DNA from: Gigaspora rosea | Lineage: Eukaryota > Glomeromycota > Glomeromycetes > Diversisporales > Gigasporaceae | Reading direction: 5' to 3' | Assembly (NCBI GenBank): GCA_003550325.1 | Contig: QKWP01000026.1 | Coordinates: forward strand, 321,243-385,242 | Length of the DNA: 64,000 nt | Shown: in pieces, positions 1 to 12,708 of the stretch | Position numbering within the stretch: the stretch's first letter is position 1 | Layout of the letters: every line of letters starts with the position of its first letter | The notes under the pieces: generated by a model | The model's database searches: none | What the model saw: the letters and a program-made list of their open reading frames with translations, nothing else | Told to the model about the DNA's origin: nothing | Program-made: the position numbers and the translations under genes

Positions 1-120
1 ACATAACTACGCATTTATGTATGATTAGATTGAATTTTAAAAAAAAAAAAAAACAAATCAAAAAAATAAGATAGACCAGTATTTTTGTACACACAACAAA
101 TATTTACATGACCAAATGCA

Positions 121-358
121 AACTTTTTTTTTATTTTTATTTATAAAGTAATAAAATAAATTCACATGCAAGATAAGATACTTTTTTTTTATTTTTATTT
201 CTAAAGTAATAAAATAAATTCACATGCAAGATAAGATACTTTTTTTTTATTTTTATTTATAAAGTAATAAAATAAATTCACATTCAAGATAAGATACTTT
301 TTTTTTTATTTTTATTTCTAAAGTAATAAAATAAATTCACATGCAAGATAAGATACTC
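121..358. repeat. Tandem repeat, about four copies of a 58-59 bp unit
   Basis: Four head-to-tail units run from 121. Each has a T-run, then TTTATTTCTAAAGTAATAAA, and ends with CAAGATAAGATA. The copies differ at only a few bases, so the amplification is recent. No coding content. Confidence 0.9.
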
Positions 359-3017
359 TGCATATTTTTAAAGTGACATGAAAACCGGGTGTTTAAATGG
401 AAAAAATTCTTGGCAAATTGGGCGAAGCAAACATTTTAACACGCCAAATAAATGTGACAAGACTTTCGCCATTATTTTCTTGTCAAGATTACAAGCGCGC
501 GCCAACCGCACTAGGTGCAGTATAGTGATATACTGGTGCAGTATAGTACTACTATGTACATTATAGTAATATGTAACCATATAATTAGAAATTAAATACT
601 ATATTTGTTACATGAATAAATCACAACCTGAAAATGGAATTAAAAACTTTATAAGTTATGTAAGTACTTACGTAATATAGACCACTAGAACCGGAGTATA
701 TCGTAAGGTAATACAGTACGAAAACTCTAGAATGGAAATTGATGAAATCATGATAGCACGTAATGTTTATTAAAAAAATATTTCTTGCTATTTTTCCTAT
801 AAACTTACCTAATTAGAACATGAAAAAATGACATTAGTAAGGATACTTATCAATTATGAAATTGAATTTTACAAATCTACTAACCGTGCATATCGACCGT
901 GCATACCATCAAAAATAAAATTTTCGTACGTACGTCTGTCCAAATCTGTACTATCGTACAATACTATTTTACTAATATTACTTAGCGTATATACGTAACA
1001 CTTCTGTATTAAGGCATTGTACAACCATTAAAATTTGAGCCATGGTTTATAACAAATATTTATGAAATGTGCCAGTTCATTTAGCTACCATTACATGGGT
1101 TAGGGTTAGAATATCATTAGTCACAAAGTTTATATTTTTAGCAAATTGTCATTTGACGTGCTGCTGGTTAAATGAAGTAGCCGTGTCTGAAATTAGATTT
1201 TTAAATCTGTAACACTCATAAAATATATGCACTACAACCTATACCCTACTCTTTTCAATCATTGATCAACGGGAATAATTTGATTGCTATTTTCATTAAT
1301 CAGAGATTTAAAAGCATTGGACACTTATTTTCCGAGTTTTATGAAACTGAAACCAATTAAAGAAAAAAATGATTTATAGGTTATAATTATTTATTGTGTA
1401 CATAAATATTTATCAATATCAATATCTATAGGTAAATTTTACTTAAATATTTCAAATTTTAGATGCGAAAATTTAAAATTTTGTTGCCATGCAGACTCTG
1501 CAACTCAATTTCAGGGCAGAATCAATTATGTAATAAGCTAAAATCTGACATAATAAAGCTTATGGCATAGTGCAGCGAGAAATTATCTGGAATAAGAAGC
1601 TCCATACTTATCAACAATTAAAAATATTCTTTGATTGTTAAATAGAACGTATAATCTTCTAGAATTTAGAACGTGTTTTCGGTGTGATTCTAAATTGCAT
1701 AGAACACAAAGTTTAGTGTTACGGTTACAGCATTAATGTAAATAAATCATCACATGCAAATCTTTAACAAAGAAATATATTTATTAACTATTAATGATGA
1801 CAAATTACTTTAATTAATAATTTGATGCCAGAAACTAATCGATTTACGTACTGTACGTACTGTAAGGTACTGTATGTATCGATTGTATGTACAAATCCCT
1901 GACTTTTTTTTTAATCTGGAGGTACAATTTCGGAGAATTCCGATCAAAACATTTACAATTTAGAGTACATATAATGTGTGTAAAGTCCTCAAAAAGCAAA
2001 ATTTAAGACTGCATGCATGAAATATCAATTTGAGAGGATAATTGTCATTGGTTAGAATTTCCAGTTGTTACGTATGTGTAAGTATTACAATGATAAAAAT
2101 TTACGATGATGATCATATTTAAGGATACGTAACTTAATTCAGAATACAACTGATATTCCTTTATTATACTGTTATGTATGTAATTGCAAATACTGATATA
2201 TGTATAACTTATGTACCTATATACGATGGTTTCCGTTCAATTTGCAAAATCACACCTTATGCAGATATTGTATGTCCAAAGCTAAGGATTCGGATAATTT
2301 CTTGTTATCTAGCATTATCTAACGGATCATACCAGATAACTAGTTTATCTTATCTGGCAGACATGACGTATACACTTACGAAAGAATTTTTATATTACCT
2401 CAGCAGATTTTTTAAAATTAATATTAAAATTTTCGGAAATTTTTTACGCCAATGTTCACGTAGTACCTGCCGGATAATTATTTTTGCAGATCATACGTAC
2501 GTATACTAATCCTAAACTATTAAGTTTGAATTGGTCAGTGCTCAAATCACAAATTCTGGCCAATTAAATATCTCTAAAATTTTATTAATAACCTTTATTT
2601 AAGCAAATACAAAATCTGGGTCAGGTTATACAAAATTTTCAAATTATAAACCAGAAATTCAGACTAGAATAAAATTATTAATAATGCATATTTAGAGAAG
2701 CACATATTAATATATAAATTTTGAAAAGCACAGAATAATTAATATATTAATTTCGAAACCACATGCATACTGTATAAATTTTAACTATGGCAAATATAAC
2801 TAAAAGATAATGAATCTAATTTTCTTTATTTGCTTTAATGTTACGTTAATGTTATGTGATTTATCTTTTTTTACAAGCTTGAACTTTCTGAGGGTCTGAA
2901 TTTTCAAGTTTGTTCATTTATTATCTTCCTGAAATGCTCATTTTTGCCTTTTGACAATCGTTTGTTCTAGGTTGTGGAGAGGCTGCCTGTGTCACGTCCG
3001 TTAGTGTGTGCAACAGC
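359..3017. other. AT-rich intergenic DNA, nothing recognised
   Basis: No convincing gene. Short open frames on both strands near 368-580 and 2174-2509 lack codon bias or recognisable domains. ACGTACGT/ACTGTACGT runs occur near 925 and 1845-1880, and GGTTAGGGTTAG occurs near 1098. Confidence 0.6.
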
Positions 3018-3341
3018 CAGGGACGATGATTTTCAACCTCAAATTCTGTGGTGATAAAATTTAATTTCTGCGATTATCTGCAAAATAAAATTTTAGCAAA
3101 TTTCTGCAATAATAACCCTATTTTTTTGGTTTAATACTAACGTTCTGAAGCTTTCCGACGATCACGCACGTATTTTGTGTTAATTGATTGCCTATCCTTC
3201 CGAAACTCTCCGCCAAAACTCGCAATTTTGATTGGATCCTGGTCAAATTTTAGGTTCAATTCTGCAATTATCATATTTCTGCAAAAATGGGTGAATTCTG
3301 CAAATTCTGCGGTATTCCGTCCTATTAAAATCATAGGCAGG
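3018..3341. mobile_element. Possible hAT-type MITE (weak ends)
   Basis: The left end CAGGGACGATGATTTT and a right end reading (reverse strand) CCTGCCTATGATTTT resemble the ends of the better-defined element at 17518-17893. The interior repeats TTCTGCAAA/TTCTGCGG words. No clear target duplication was found, so the call is tentative. Confidence 0.3.
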
Positions 3342-3908
3342 ATTACTAATGATCATCACTAATTTCGGATTTTCTCATGGTAATTTTGGTTTACCTCAGA
3401 ATCCCGATACTTAAATCTCGATGTTCAAAATCCCGAAAATAAAAACCTAATAGAATCAAAAATTGCTTTCAGGAGAAAAATATAATCATTAATAAAGTCA
3501 TGCAATGTTTATATTTGGTTCCCATAACATAAAATTTTTTTATATGTAAAAAACAGAAAATTTTTTATAGAATCTATTTTTTTTAAAAGAAGTTTTGAAG
3601 AGATTGACCCAGCTGGGTAATGGGAACCAATTTATTAAGTAATATAATTGATATTATAAATAGAACCCCATATTAATATGATTATCGCTATAAGTTTTAG
3701 CAAAATAAATTACATTTATTGAAATAAATACAGTCAGACCTCCCTATAGTCAACAAGTTGGTCGCGCCCTATTGTGGTGCTTGTATAGAGGTGTGACTAT
3801 AAATAAAATACCTTGCAATAGTCACATGCCCATGGGCCAATAAGTGTTTAATATAATATGTAGTTGTAACATATTGAAATACTTTAAAAAATTTAAAATG
3901 TTTAACAG

Positions 3909-4215
3909 TGAATAACTTTGATCCAGTAGCCTGATTTGGATAAAATGACTACCAGGTACTTGTCTCAATGAGACAATTCTATTGATTCTACAATCATTCA
4001 AATCTAATCACAAAACCCAAGATTGCTAAGGATTTTTCACTCAGATGTTTAAATATAATCAATTCTTAAATACATAAAGTAACACAAATTCTTAGTGATC
4101 TCAGGAACTTGTAATTAGATTTAATGATTTTGGGCTCATAAGAATCATCTTATTGAGATGAACATTTTGGCAGTTGTTTTATCCAAATCAGGTCATTGGA
4201 TCAAAAGTTATTTGC
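3909..4215. mobile_element. Fold-back element inside the pogo-type element
   Basis: The arms AATAACTTTGATCCAGTAGC and the reverse complement around 4190-4213 pair over about 80 bp and share CTGATTTGGATAAAA and TCTCAATGAGA blocks. It is a diverged member of the same fold-back family as 42292-42729, which has the same outer motif AATAACTTTTGATC. Confidence 0.65.
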
Positions 4216-4320
4216 TACCAACCCTTTAAGAAGCTTTAATATATAATTTTAAATACTGTATACATAAATATGAATATTGGCCAATTAGATTTTATAATCT
4301 ATATTTAGTTAAAATTGGTA

Positions 4321-4906
4321 ATTATCCCTTAAACCATCTGAGTTAAGTGGACAAATTTGCTAGCTAAAATAATTGGAAAAAAAGTAAACATATGGTAAAT
4401 TTTTTTTGTTGAAAGACTAACTGAACTTGACTAGAGTAACTCCTGGGAACACAATGCATGTGACAATACAATAGTATGTCATTGCACATGCCATGTGATA
4501 CAAGAAAAAATCACAAGCAAAACTTTACAAAATATTTTGCATTTTTGTTAAGGAATGTTTATTAGATCAAAGCTTCTCAATTGCTCTGATAATTTAGCTA
4601 TGAATATAACAGAAATAGATGAAATATTATCATATAATATTTTTTATAATTTTTTTTGATTTTTTTAATAGTAAATTAATAGTAATTAATAGATAATTGC
4701 TGTACTACTAGCATGCATATTCCTTGTAATATACCATTACTACATGGTATAAAATTACAAGTTGATCTGGAAAATAGTATACTTTAATTCTAGCTTATAA
4801 AAGGGGAAGAATTGCTTAGGAAAATCTGGCACAATTGCTTAAAAATCCAAAAAAAAAACAAGATTTTGGCAAGTAAATTTGCCTGCTAGATGGTTTAAGG
4901 GATAAT
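4321..4906. mobile_element. TIR element nested in the pogo-type element
   Basis: ATTATCCCTTAAACCATCTG at the left and its reverse complement at 4887-4906 form TIRs, with a weaker continuation through CAAATTT. About 586 bp, non-coding. Confidence 0.6.
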
Positions 4907-5642
4907 GAGATTTATTATTAATAAAATTGTTAAAATATCAAATTTTTATGGTAATAGTAATTATAAGTGATTTGTGACAATAACAAGGTTTTAAGTCTGT
5001 TATACAATATTGGGTGCTTAAATAGAGATGTAAATATATAAAGTGTGACTATAGAGAGGTCTAACTATAATTAATCAAACAATATTCTATTTTTTTAATT
5101 GAAGCTCTAAACTAGCTTTACACTAAAAAAAGCTATTTTTTAAAATTTTTTTATTAAAAAAAATAAAAGAATTTTAATAATCAAAAGTAAGAACATTAAT
5201 CATCAGCATCTAAATATTTTTTATAAAAATATTAAAAAAATAGTTTGTTTCATTGTAAAGCTAGTTATAAGATTCAATTTAAAAAAAATTATTATAGTTA
5301 GTTAATTATTTATTTCAATATATCTAATATTTAATAACATTAATATGTTTGCATTGATTTCAATAAAAATCCTCAATAAGTGATGATCATTAGTGACCCT
5401 GCCTATAGGCCATTGCATACCCTAACATCTGTTACCATATATTATATATTACAATTATGATTGATTGCTATATTTCAAGACAAAACAATTATGCAATTCT
5501 TATCCCTGTATATTTTTATATATTATTATTTTGTTTAATATATTTTAACTAACCTCACATATAATTTTTCAATTTTTTTCTATTACTACATTATTATTCA
5601 TTTATTATCTATTATTTTATTCTCATAATACTTTCCAGTAGG

Positions 5643-5975
5643 ACTAAATCACACCACAGGTGTTCAACACCAGTATGTAGTGTAACGTGAAGATCAATAT
5701 CAAAAAAACAAAAAAAATAAACAAAGTTAAGGTTGATAAATGTTGAGTAGAGTTAATAGTTAGGGTTGGAGTAAGGCATAATATATAGTGAAATTTTACA
5801 AAGGGGGGTTTTTTTTTAAAAAAAGGTGGTTTCATAGATAAAATTTTGAGTTAGAAGATATTTTTTAAAAAAAATAACAAAACAACAAAAATTTTATGTT
5901 ACACTGATATACTGCATTTAAAAAATTTGATTGGTAAAAATCATTATAGTGTGAGCACCAGTAGTGTGATTTAGT
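5643..5975 (-). mobile_element. MITE, 333 bp
   Basis: Ends ACTAAATCACACCAC and (reverse strand) ACTAAATCACACTACTGGTG. Read on the minus strand, the interior matches the asymmetric core of the elements at 10900, 55926, 57269 and 58582: a GTGTAAC word, then TTTTGCCTATGAAAC-like text, an A-run with TTCCT, and a CTAACCCTAAC-like stretch. Confidence 0.65.
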
Positions 5976-6513
5976 AAAACTAATACTTTATATCTATAGT
6001 AAATTTTATATATCAATTATTGGCACTTCATTATTTTATCACATGTAATTTTGTAATTATAAATGTATAAAAGGGATAGCTTTTACCAGAAAAATGGCCA
6101 TTTAATCTATATATAACATATAAATAAGGTTTTACAAAGTTGATTTTTTTTTGTTTTGCATAACCACTGATTTATTTTTTAATTTTTAATTTTTTTTTTA
6201 GATACCGATTGTGCCAATTGTTTGATTTCTAATATTTTACCGGTAATTTTTTCTGCTATTTTTATTAATGATGCCTGATGAATGATAAAAAGTTTTGTCT
6301 AGACAAATAACAAAACTGTTTTATCAGGCAGCTTCAATTAGACAAATAATAAATGACGAAACTTATAATAAAACTCTACAAATATATATATATATTATGT
6401 AGTACTTTACAAATCATATTAATTTCAAAATAACACATATTTATTTCTGGATTTAAAGATTTCAATTTATCATATATCAAATAATAATTGGTATAGTTAA
6501 TCTACAAATTTTT
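5976..6513. other. AT-rich DNA, nothing recognised
   Basis: No gene or clear repeat. Short TA microsatellite near 6386. Confidence 0.5.
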
Positions 6514-7978
6514 ATACAAATGTTAAAAAAGTTACCAAAAATGCTAAAAATTATCTTATTTTATTGTTTAAAGCATAGCTATACCTAGATATTAGAAACC
6601 TTCACTCACATGATATAATCTGTTATGCTGCATAATTAGCCAATAACTAATTAGTACTATATACAATAACACATCAGGTGCTAATACAACAAAAAAAATA
6701 AACAAAATTTTTAATTTTAAGTTTTAATAAAACCTAATAATTTAAGTATGCAAATAGTAGCTTTTTAATTAAGTAAATCAATCTTCATTATTAAGACAAT
6801 TTTATTTATCATAATAAACTCTACTTACTTTAAATTTTTATAAAATTATATAGTTTTTTATTAATAGTTATTTGTAAAAAGCTTACTTGTATTATAATAG
6901 ATTCTTTTGGTAAAAAATGTATTTTATAGAAATTAATTAATAAAAAATTATCTGATTTTTATAAAGCTTTAGAGGTAAGCAGAACTTATAATAATAAATA
7001 AAATTGTCTTATTAATAAAGATCAATTTCTTAATAAAAAATTTGCTAATAATATATCAAAGTTATTTTTTAGTCTTTTACAAGTTTACTTGTACATGAAG
7101 CTAGAATTAATCAGTAAAATCTTATAATTCACAAATTTTTATTAATTAATTCTAACTTTAGTACTAAGTAAACTTGTTTATATCTAGAAATATATTAAAT
7201 CAGCAGAATTGTTTTTGTTATTTTAGTTATATTTGAAATTTAGAGAATAGATATATAATTTTAGATTTTAATCAAAAAATAAAATTTAAGTATCTTTTTT
7301 TTTCCAAATTTCAATAAAATAAAATGATTCTGCTAATTCAATATACATTAATTTTTCTATCCATTAAAAATGTTCTTTAAAATTTTTATATATAAAAAAT
7401 TTATAAATTCAGTTCTTGAAGATTTATTATTAGATACTCTGAACTTTATACTAAATTTTACAAATATTTTAAAGTATTTTGTTTGAATTAGAGAGAAGTT
7501 AATAGTGTTTAAATTAGAGAGGTTCAGATTAGAGAAAGGCAACTGTATTTTTAGATGCTAAATAAGTTTACTTAGTACATTAAGTTAGAACTAATTAGTG
7601 AAAGTTTGTAAATCATCATAAGATTTAATAATAAAATTTTATGATTCACAAACTTTTACTAATTAGTTCTTACTTTATGCACTAAGTAAACTTGTTCAGA
7701 ATCTAAAAATACATTAATTTGGCAGAATTATTTTTATTTTACTTGAAATTTAAAGAAAAAATATATAATTTTAAATTTTTTATCAAAAAAGTCAAATTTA
7801 AGAATCTTTTTTCCAATCTTCATATAAAAAAAAACAATACTACCAATTTAATATATTTTTAGATTTTGAACAAGTTTACTTAGTACTGTACATAAAATTA
7901 AAAATTAATAAAAATTTGTGAATTACAAGATTATATAGAATTTTATTAATAAAATTTTATAAAATCTTATGATTCATA

Positions 7979-8440
7979 TTACTGAATTCAAAACTTTAAA
8001 TCCTGGGCCCTAAAGATGCAGAAAAATTGGCTAGTTGCAACAGCATGCAGGCTTGAGATACTTACCCAATATAGTAGAGGCAGCTGCATAGCTTGAGATT
8101 CAAACTCCTGAGAAGTATACTAGTAGAGGATTTCAGATATACCAATCTGAAAGCATAAAGCACCTACCTGGCAACTGACACCAAATTGGAAGTGATAATA
8201 CTAGGTAGTATGGATAAAGTAGCGAATATGTGAATACCAATTGTTGGTTGAAGAGGAATGTACAAAGCCAAGTCAGCCATATAAATGAGAATATAGAAGG
8301 TTCTTGTAGATTTAGATCATGGATAAAATAGTACTAGTCTCAGTACTTAGTAGATAGTATATAGATTGTACAATAATATTGTAATGATCGATATGCATTC
8401 AATAAAGACCAGAGACACGATCTCATCTTAACAAAAAAAA
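7979..8440 (+). mobile_element. Poly(A)-tailed retroposon (probable SINE), 460 bp
   Basis: The insert breaks an array unit and ends in AATAAAG (about 8400) followed by an A-run at 8432-8443. Flanking copies at 7961-7978 and 8440-8457 (AAAATCTTATGATTCA against AAAATTTTATGATTCA) are a target duplication. Near its 5' end TGGCTAGTTGC (about 8031) and GATTCAAACTCC (about 8098) resemble pol III A and B boxes, so a tRNA-derived SINE is likely. A processed mRNA copy is the alternative. Confidence 0.7.
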
Positions 8441-8811
8441 AAATTTTATGATTCACAAAATTTACTAGTTAATTTTAACTTTATGTACTAAGAAACTTGT
8501 TCAAACCTAAAAATATATTAAATTGGTATATTATTTTTATTTGACTTAAAATTTGAATTAGATACTTAAATTTGATTTTTTTTGATCAAAAATCCAAAAT
8601 TATGCATCTATTCTTTAAATTTCAAGTAAAATAAAAACAATTCTGCAAATTTAATATATTTTTAGGTTTTTAATAAGTTTACTTAGTGCATAATGTTAGA
8701 ATTAATTAGTAAAATATTATAAATTATAAGATTTTATAAAGTTTTATTAATAAAATTCTATAAAACCTTATGGCTTGCAAAATTTTACTAATTAATACTA
8801 AGGAAAGTGCA

Positions 8812-9632
8812 GTAAATTATATGATTAGATTTATATAGGTCCTAACCAGTGTTGAAATTGGATTGCGAAATCTGCAGACTGCAACAAATTTTAAATTTTC
8901 GCAACCAGAATCTGAAATGAACATGCAAATTCCATACATAAATTTGCTAATTTTACTTATAAATTTTGATTAAAAGCTTATACAAGCAACTAAATTTTTA
9001 TAAATTCCTATAACCCCCAACTATTTTTTTTATTTAGTTGCAGCCCACAACTAATTTAAAAATTGAATTTCAGACACTGGTCCTAACACCCTAGTGATAG
9101 GACTATTGACCAATCAAATTTTATAAAATTTAAAAAAACTCAAAAAGTTTTTGATCTAAAAATAAGCTACTCCACAATTGCCAAAAGTCGTACATAATTG
9201 ATGTCTAAATTTACTAAGCGAATCAATTAAAATCGCTTAAGTAAACTTATTTAGGAGGTCAAAATACACTTACTACAAAATTTTTTAAGTATGTGAATTT
9301 TTTATTATTTGACTTTTGATATTTATATTTGACAGAAAAATTATAATTTTTTAAAAAATATATTTGACAAACATAAAATTTAAAAGTTAAATAATAAAAA
9401 ATTCTTCAATTTTAATAAAAATTTTAGAATATATGTATTTTGGTCTTTCAACCAAGTTTACTTAATTGATAATTAATAATTCATATAGTAGAATTTAGAC
9501 TTTACTATGTAGCAACTATCTGCAATTAACTAAAATTGATTTTACTTCAATATTATTAACTATTTATACTATATATATATAGGACGTAATAAATAGGAAC
9601 CTCTAAAAATTACATGATTTACTGCACTTTCC
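8812..9632. mobile_element. 821-bp TIR element with TAA duplication (uninterrupted copy)
   Basis: Ends GGAAAGTGCAGTAAAT and its reverse complement; TAA flanks both sides (8809-8811, 9633-9635), inside an array unit whose intact sequence confirms the empty site. The subterminal repeats (TCAAAATACACTTA, TTGACTTTTGAT) match the element at 29819-37722. A 3-bp TWA-type duplication suggests PIF/Harbinger-like mobilisation. It carries a nested hAT-type MITE. Confidence 0.8.
8847..9079. mobile_element. hAT-type MITE, 233 bp, perfect 8-bp duplication
   Basis: Ends CAGTGTTGAAATT and AATTTCAGACACTG are inverted. GTCCTAAC flanks both sides (8839-8846 and 9080-9087). An 8-bp duplication and CAGTG-type ends indicate the hAT superfamily. 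Related to 47501-47694. Confidence 0.85.
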
Positions 9633-10899
9633 TAACTTAATATACCAAGTAAACTTTGTTTAGAACCTAAAAATGTATTAAATCAGCAGTATTGCTTTAT
9701 TTTACTTGAAATTTGGAAAAAAGATGCTTAAATTTGAGTTTTTGATCAAAAAAATCCAAAATTATGTATCTTTTTTCCAAATTTTGAAACAATACTGCTA
9801 ATTTAATATATTTTTAGATTCTAAACAAGTTTATTAGTGCATAAAGTTAGAATTAATTTATAAAAATTGTGAACCATAAGATTTTATAAAATTTTATTAA
9901 TAAAATTTTATAAATCCTATAATTCACAAATTTTTATTAATTAATTCTAATTTTACACACTAAGTAAACTTGTTCAGCATCTAAAATACATCAAATTTTT
10001 AGAATTATACAGTATTTATTTTACTTAAAATTTGAAAAGAATATGCTTAAACTTGATTTTTGATCAAAAATCCAAAATTATGCATCTTCTTTAAATTTTA
10101 AGTAAAAAAAAAACAATGCTATCAATTTAATGTATTTTTAAATTCTAAACAAGTTTACTTGGTGCATTATATTAAAATTAATTAGTAAAATTTTATTATT
10201 ATATATTTTTAAAATTTTATTAATAAAATTCTATAAAATATTATTATTCACAATATTTTACTAATTATTCTAATTTATGAACTAAATAAACTTTTTTAGA
10301 ACATAAAAATATATTAAATCAGCAGAATTGGTTTCATTTTACTTAAAATTTAAAAAAAGATATATAATTTTGGATTTTTGATCAAAAAAGTCAAATTTAA
10401 GCATATTTTTCCAAATCAAGTAAAATAAAAACAACACTACTAATTTAATATATTTTTAGGTTTTAAACAAGTTTACTTAATGCATAACTGATAAAGTTAG
10501 AATTAATTAGTAAGATTTTGTGAATCATAAGATTTTATAGAATTTAATTAATAAAATTTTATAAAATCTTATGATTTACAAACTTTTATTAATTAATTCT
10601 AACTTTATATACTAAATAAACTTATTCTAAATCTAAAAATGTATAAAATTGGTAGTGTTATTTTTATTTTACTTAAATTTGCATAAATATAACTTTTTGA
10701 TCAAAAATCTAAATTTATGCATCTTTCTTCTAAATTTCAAGTAAAATAAAAATAATTATACTATATTAATGTAGTTTTAGATTTAGAACAAGTTTACTAG
10801 CTGTTAGTATATAAAGTAAAAACTAATTAGTAAAATTTTGTGAATTATAAGATTTTATAGAATTTTATTAATATATTTCTATACAAGTTTACTAAAATG

Positions 10900-11209
10900 C
10901 ACCTATGGTATTTTTAGAATAGCCAATCAAAATTTAAGATTAGGTGTAACATAAAATTTTAGTTTTTTGTTTATTTTTTAAGAAAGATTTATATCTCAAA
11001 AGTTTGCTTATGAAACCACCTTTGGAAATCTAATAAAAAAATTTCTTGCTAAAATTTTGTATATACTAATGCCTTAATAAAATTCCAGGCCTCACCCTAA
11101 CCCTAAGATAATAATAATTTATTTTTGGTTTATAAAAATTTATTTTTTTGTTTTTTTGTTACACAAATTTGCAAATCTAATTTACCTATGATGTAAAATA
11201 CTATAGGCG
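10900..11209 (+). mobile_element. MITE, 310 bp, in the palindromic array
   Basis: Ends CACCTATGGTATTTT and (reverse) CGCCTATAGTATTTT. The interior holds AGGTGTAAC, TTTGCTTATGAAACCACCTT and TCACCCTAACCCTAA, the same asymmetric core seen at 5643, 55926, 57269 and 58582. Confidence 0.7.
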
Positions 11210-11450
11210 GTTTTTATATCATTTGATTCAAGTAAAATAAAAATAATTCTGCCAATTTGATATATTTCTAGGTGTAAACAAGTTTTATTTAGTGCATAAA
11301 CTTAGAATTAATTAATAAAACTTTGTAAATTAAACGATTTTACTAATTAATTCTAGCTTTATGTACAAGTAAGGCCACTCCAATTTAATTCTTTGTTTAA
11401 CATTACAAGTTCAAAATTTTTTAGAGGGGGGGGACTTAACAACAAATGAT

Positions 11451-11525
11451 TAGGTCCAGTTTGGGTCCAGCCAGGATCGGAATAGGTCCGGTTCAGGTCC
11501 GGTCCAGGATCGGTCCAGACTCAGC
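11451..11525. repeat. GC-rich GGTCCGGT-type minisatellite
   Basis: Irregular 11-12 bp repeats of AGGTCCGGTTCAGG and GGATCGGTCCAG in otherwise very AT-rich DNA. Confidence 0.7.
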
Positions 11526-11773
11526 CTCTAAATTTTATACAGACTGGTCTGAGTCTGAATATACTTATATTTATTTTTTGGTGCTAACAAGTTTACATAG
11601 TGAAATGAGTTAGAATTAATTAGTAAAATTTTATGAATCATGAGATTTTATAGAATTTTATTAATAAAATTTTATAAAATCTTATTATACACAAATTTTT
11701 ATTAATTAATTCTAACTTTATGCACTAAGTAAACTTGTACAGCACCTAAAAATACATCAAATCGGCAGAGTTA

Positions 11774-12708
11774 NNNNNNNNNNNNNNNNNNNNNNNNNNN
11801 NNNNNNNNNNNNNNNNNNNNNNNNNNNNNNNNNNNNNNNNNNNNNNNNNNNNNNNNNNNNNNNNNNNNNNNNNNNNNNNNNNNNNNNNNNNNNNNNNNNN
11901 NNNNNNNNNNNNNNNNNNNNNNNNNNNNNNNNNNNNNNNNNNNNNNNNNNNNNNNNNNNNNNNNNNNNNNNNNNNNNNNNNNNNNNNNNNNNNNNNNNNN
12001 NNNNNNNNNNNNNNNNNNNNNNNNNNNNNNNNNNNNNNNNNNNNNNNNNNNNNNNNNNNNNNNNNNNNNNNNNNNNNNNNNNNNNNNNNNNNNNNNNNNN
12101 NNNNNNNNNNNNNNNNNNNNNNNNNNNNNNNNNNNNNNNNNNNNNNNNNNNNNNNNNNNNNNNNNNNNNNNNNNNNNNNNNNNNNNNNNNNNNNNNNNNN
12201 NNNNNNNNNNNNNNNNNNNNNNNNNNNNNNNNNNNNNNNNNNNNNNNNNNNNNNNNNNNNNNNNNNNNNNNNNNNNNNNNNNNNNNNNNNNNNNNNNNNN
12301 NNNNNNNNNNNNNNNNNNNNNNNNNNNNNNNNNNNNNNNNNNNNNNNNNNNNNNNNNNNNNNNNNNNNNNNNNNNNNNNNNNNNNNNNNNNNNNNNNNNN
12401 NNNNNNNNNNNNNNNNNNNNNNNNNNNNNNNNNNNNNNNNNNNNNNNNNNNNNNNNNNNNNNNNNNNNNNNNNNNNNNNNNNNNNNNNNNNNNNNNNNNN
12501 NNNNNNNNNNNNNNNNNNNNNNNNNNNNNNNNNNNNNNNNNNNNNNNNNNNNNNNNNNNNNNNNNNNNNNNNNNNNNNNNNNNNNNNNNNNNNNNNNNNN
12601 NNNNNNNNNNNNNNNNNNNNNNNNNNNNNNNNNNNNNNNNNNNNNNNNNNNNNNNNNNNNNNNNNNNNNNNNNNNNNNNNNNNNNNNNNNNNNNNNNNNN
12701 NNNNNNNN
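11774..12708. other. Assembly gap (935 N)
   Basis: Run of unknown bases inside the palindromic array, a position where repeats would break assembly. A 337-residue open frame spanning it is an artefact. Confidence 1.

Larger units (their letters stand above)
3731..5067. mobile_element. Non-autonomous pogo/Tigger-like Tc1-mariner element
   Basis: The left end CAGTCAGACCTCCCTATAGT and right end (reverse strand) TAGTTAGACCTCTCTATAGT are inverted copies. TA flanks the element at 3729-3730 and 5068-5069. CAGT-start TIRs with a TA duplication are the pogo/Tigger hallmark. Sub-terminal GTGCTT(A/G)TATAGAG words occur inside both ends. The 1,337 bp contain no transposase but do contain two further inverted-repeat elements (3909-4215 and 4321-4906). 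A relative of its end lies at 62489. Confidence 0.8.
3333..5406. mobile_element. TIR element (ATAGGCAGG...), interrupted by a pogo-type element
   Basis: A near-perfect inverted pair of about 28 bp (ATAGGCAGGATTACTAATGA at the left; its reverse complement ends at 5406) brackets 2.07 kb. Removing the nested 1.34-kb pogo-type element leaves about 0.74 kb. The inner part of the TIR, AATGATCATCACT, is shared with the fold-back family at 57269 and 58582. No coding capacity seen. Confidence 0.65.

Noticed and set aside
368..580. Overlapping 70- and 62-residue frames on opposite strands
   Set aside because: No recognisable content on either strand and no start context.
2174..2509. 111-residue frame
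   Set aside because: No domain, no coding bias and no supporting context; plausible by chance.
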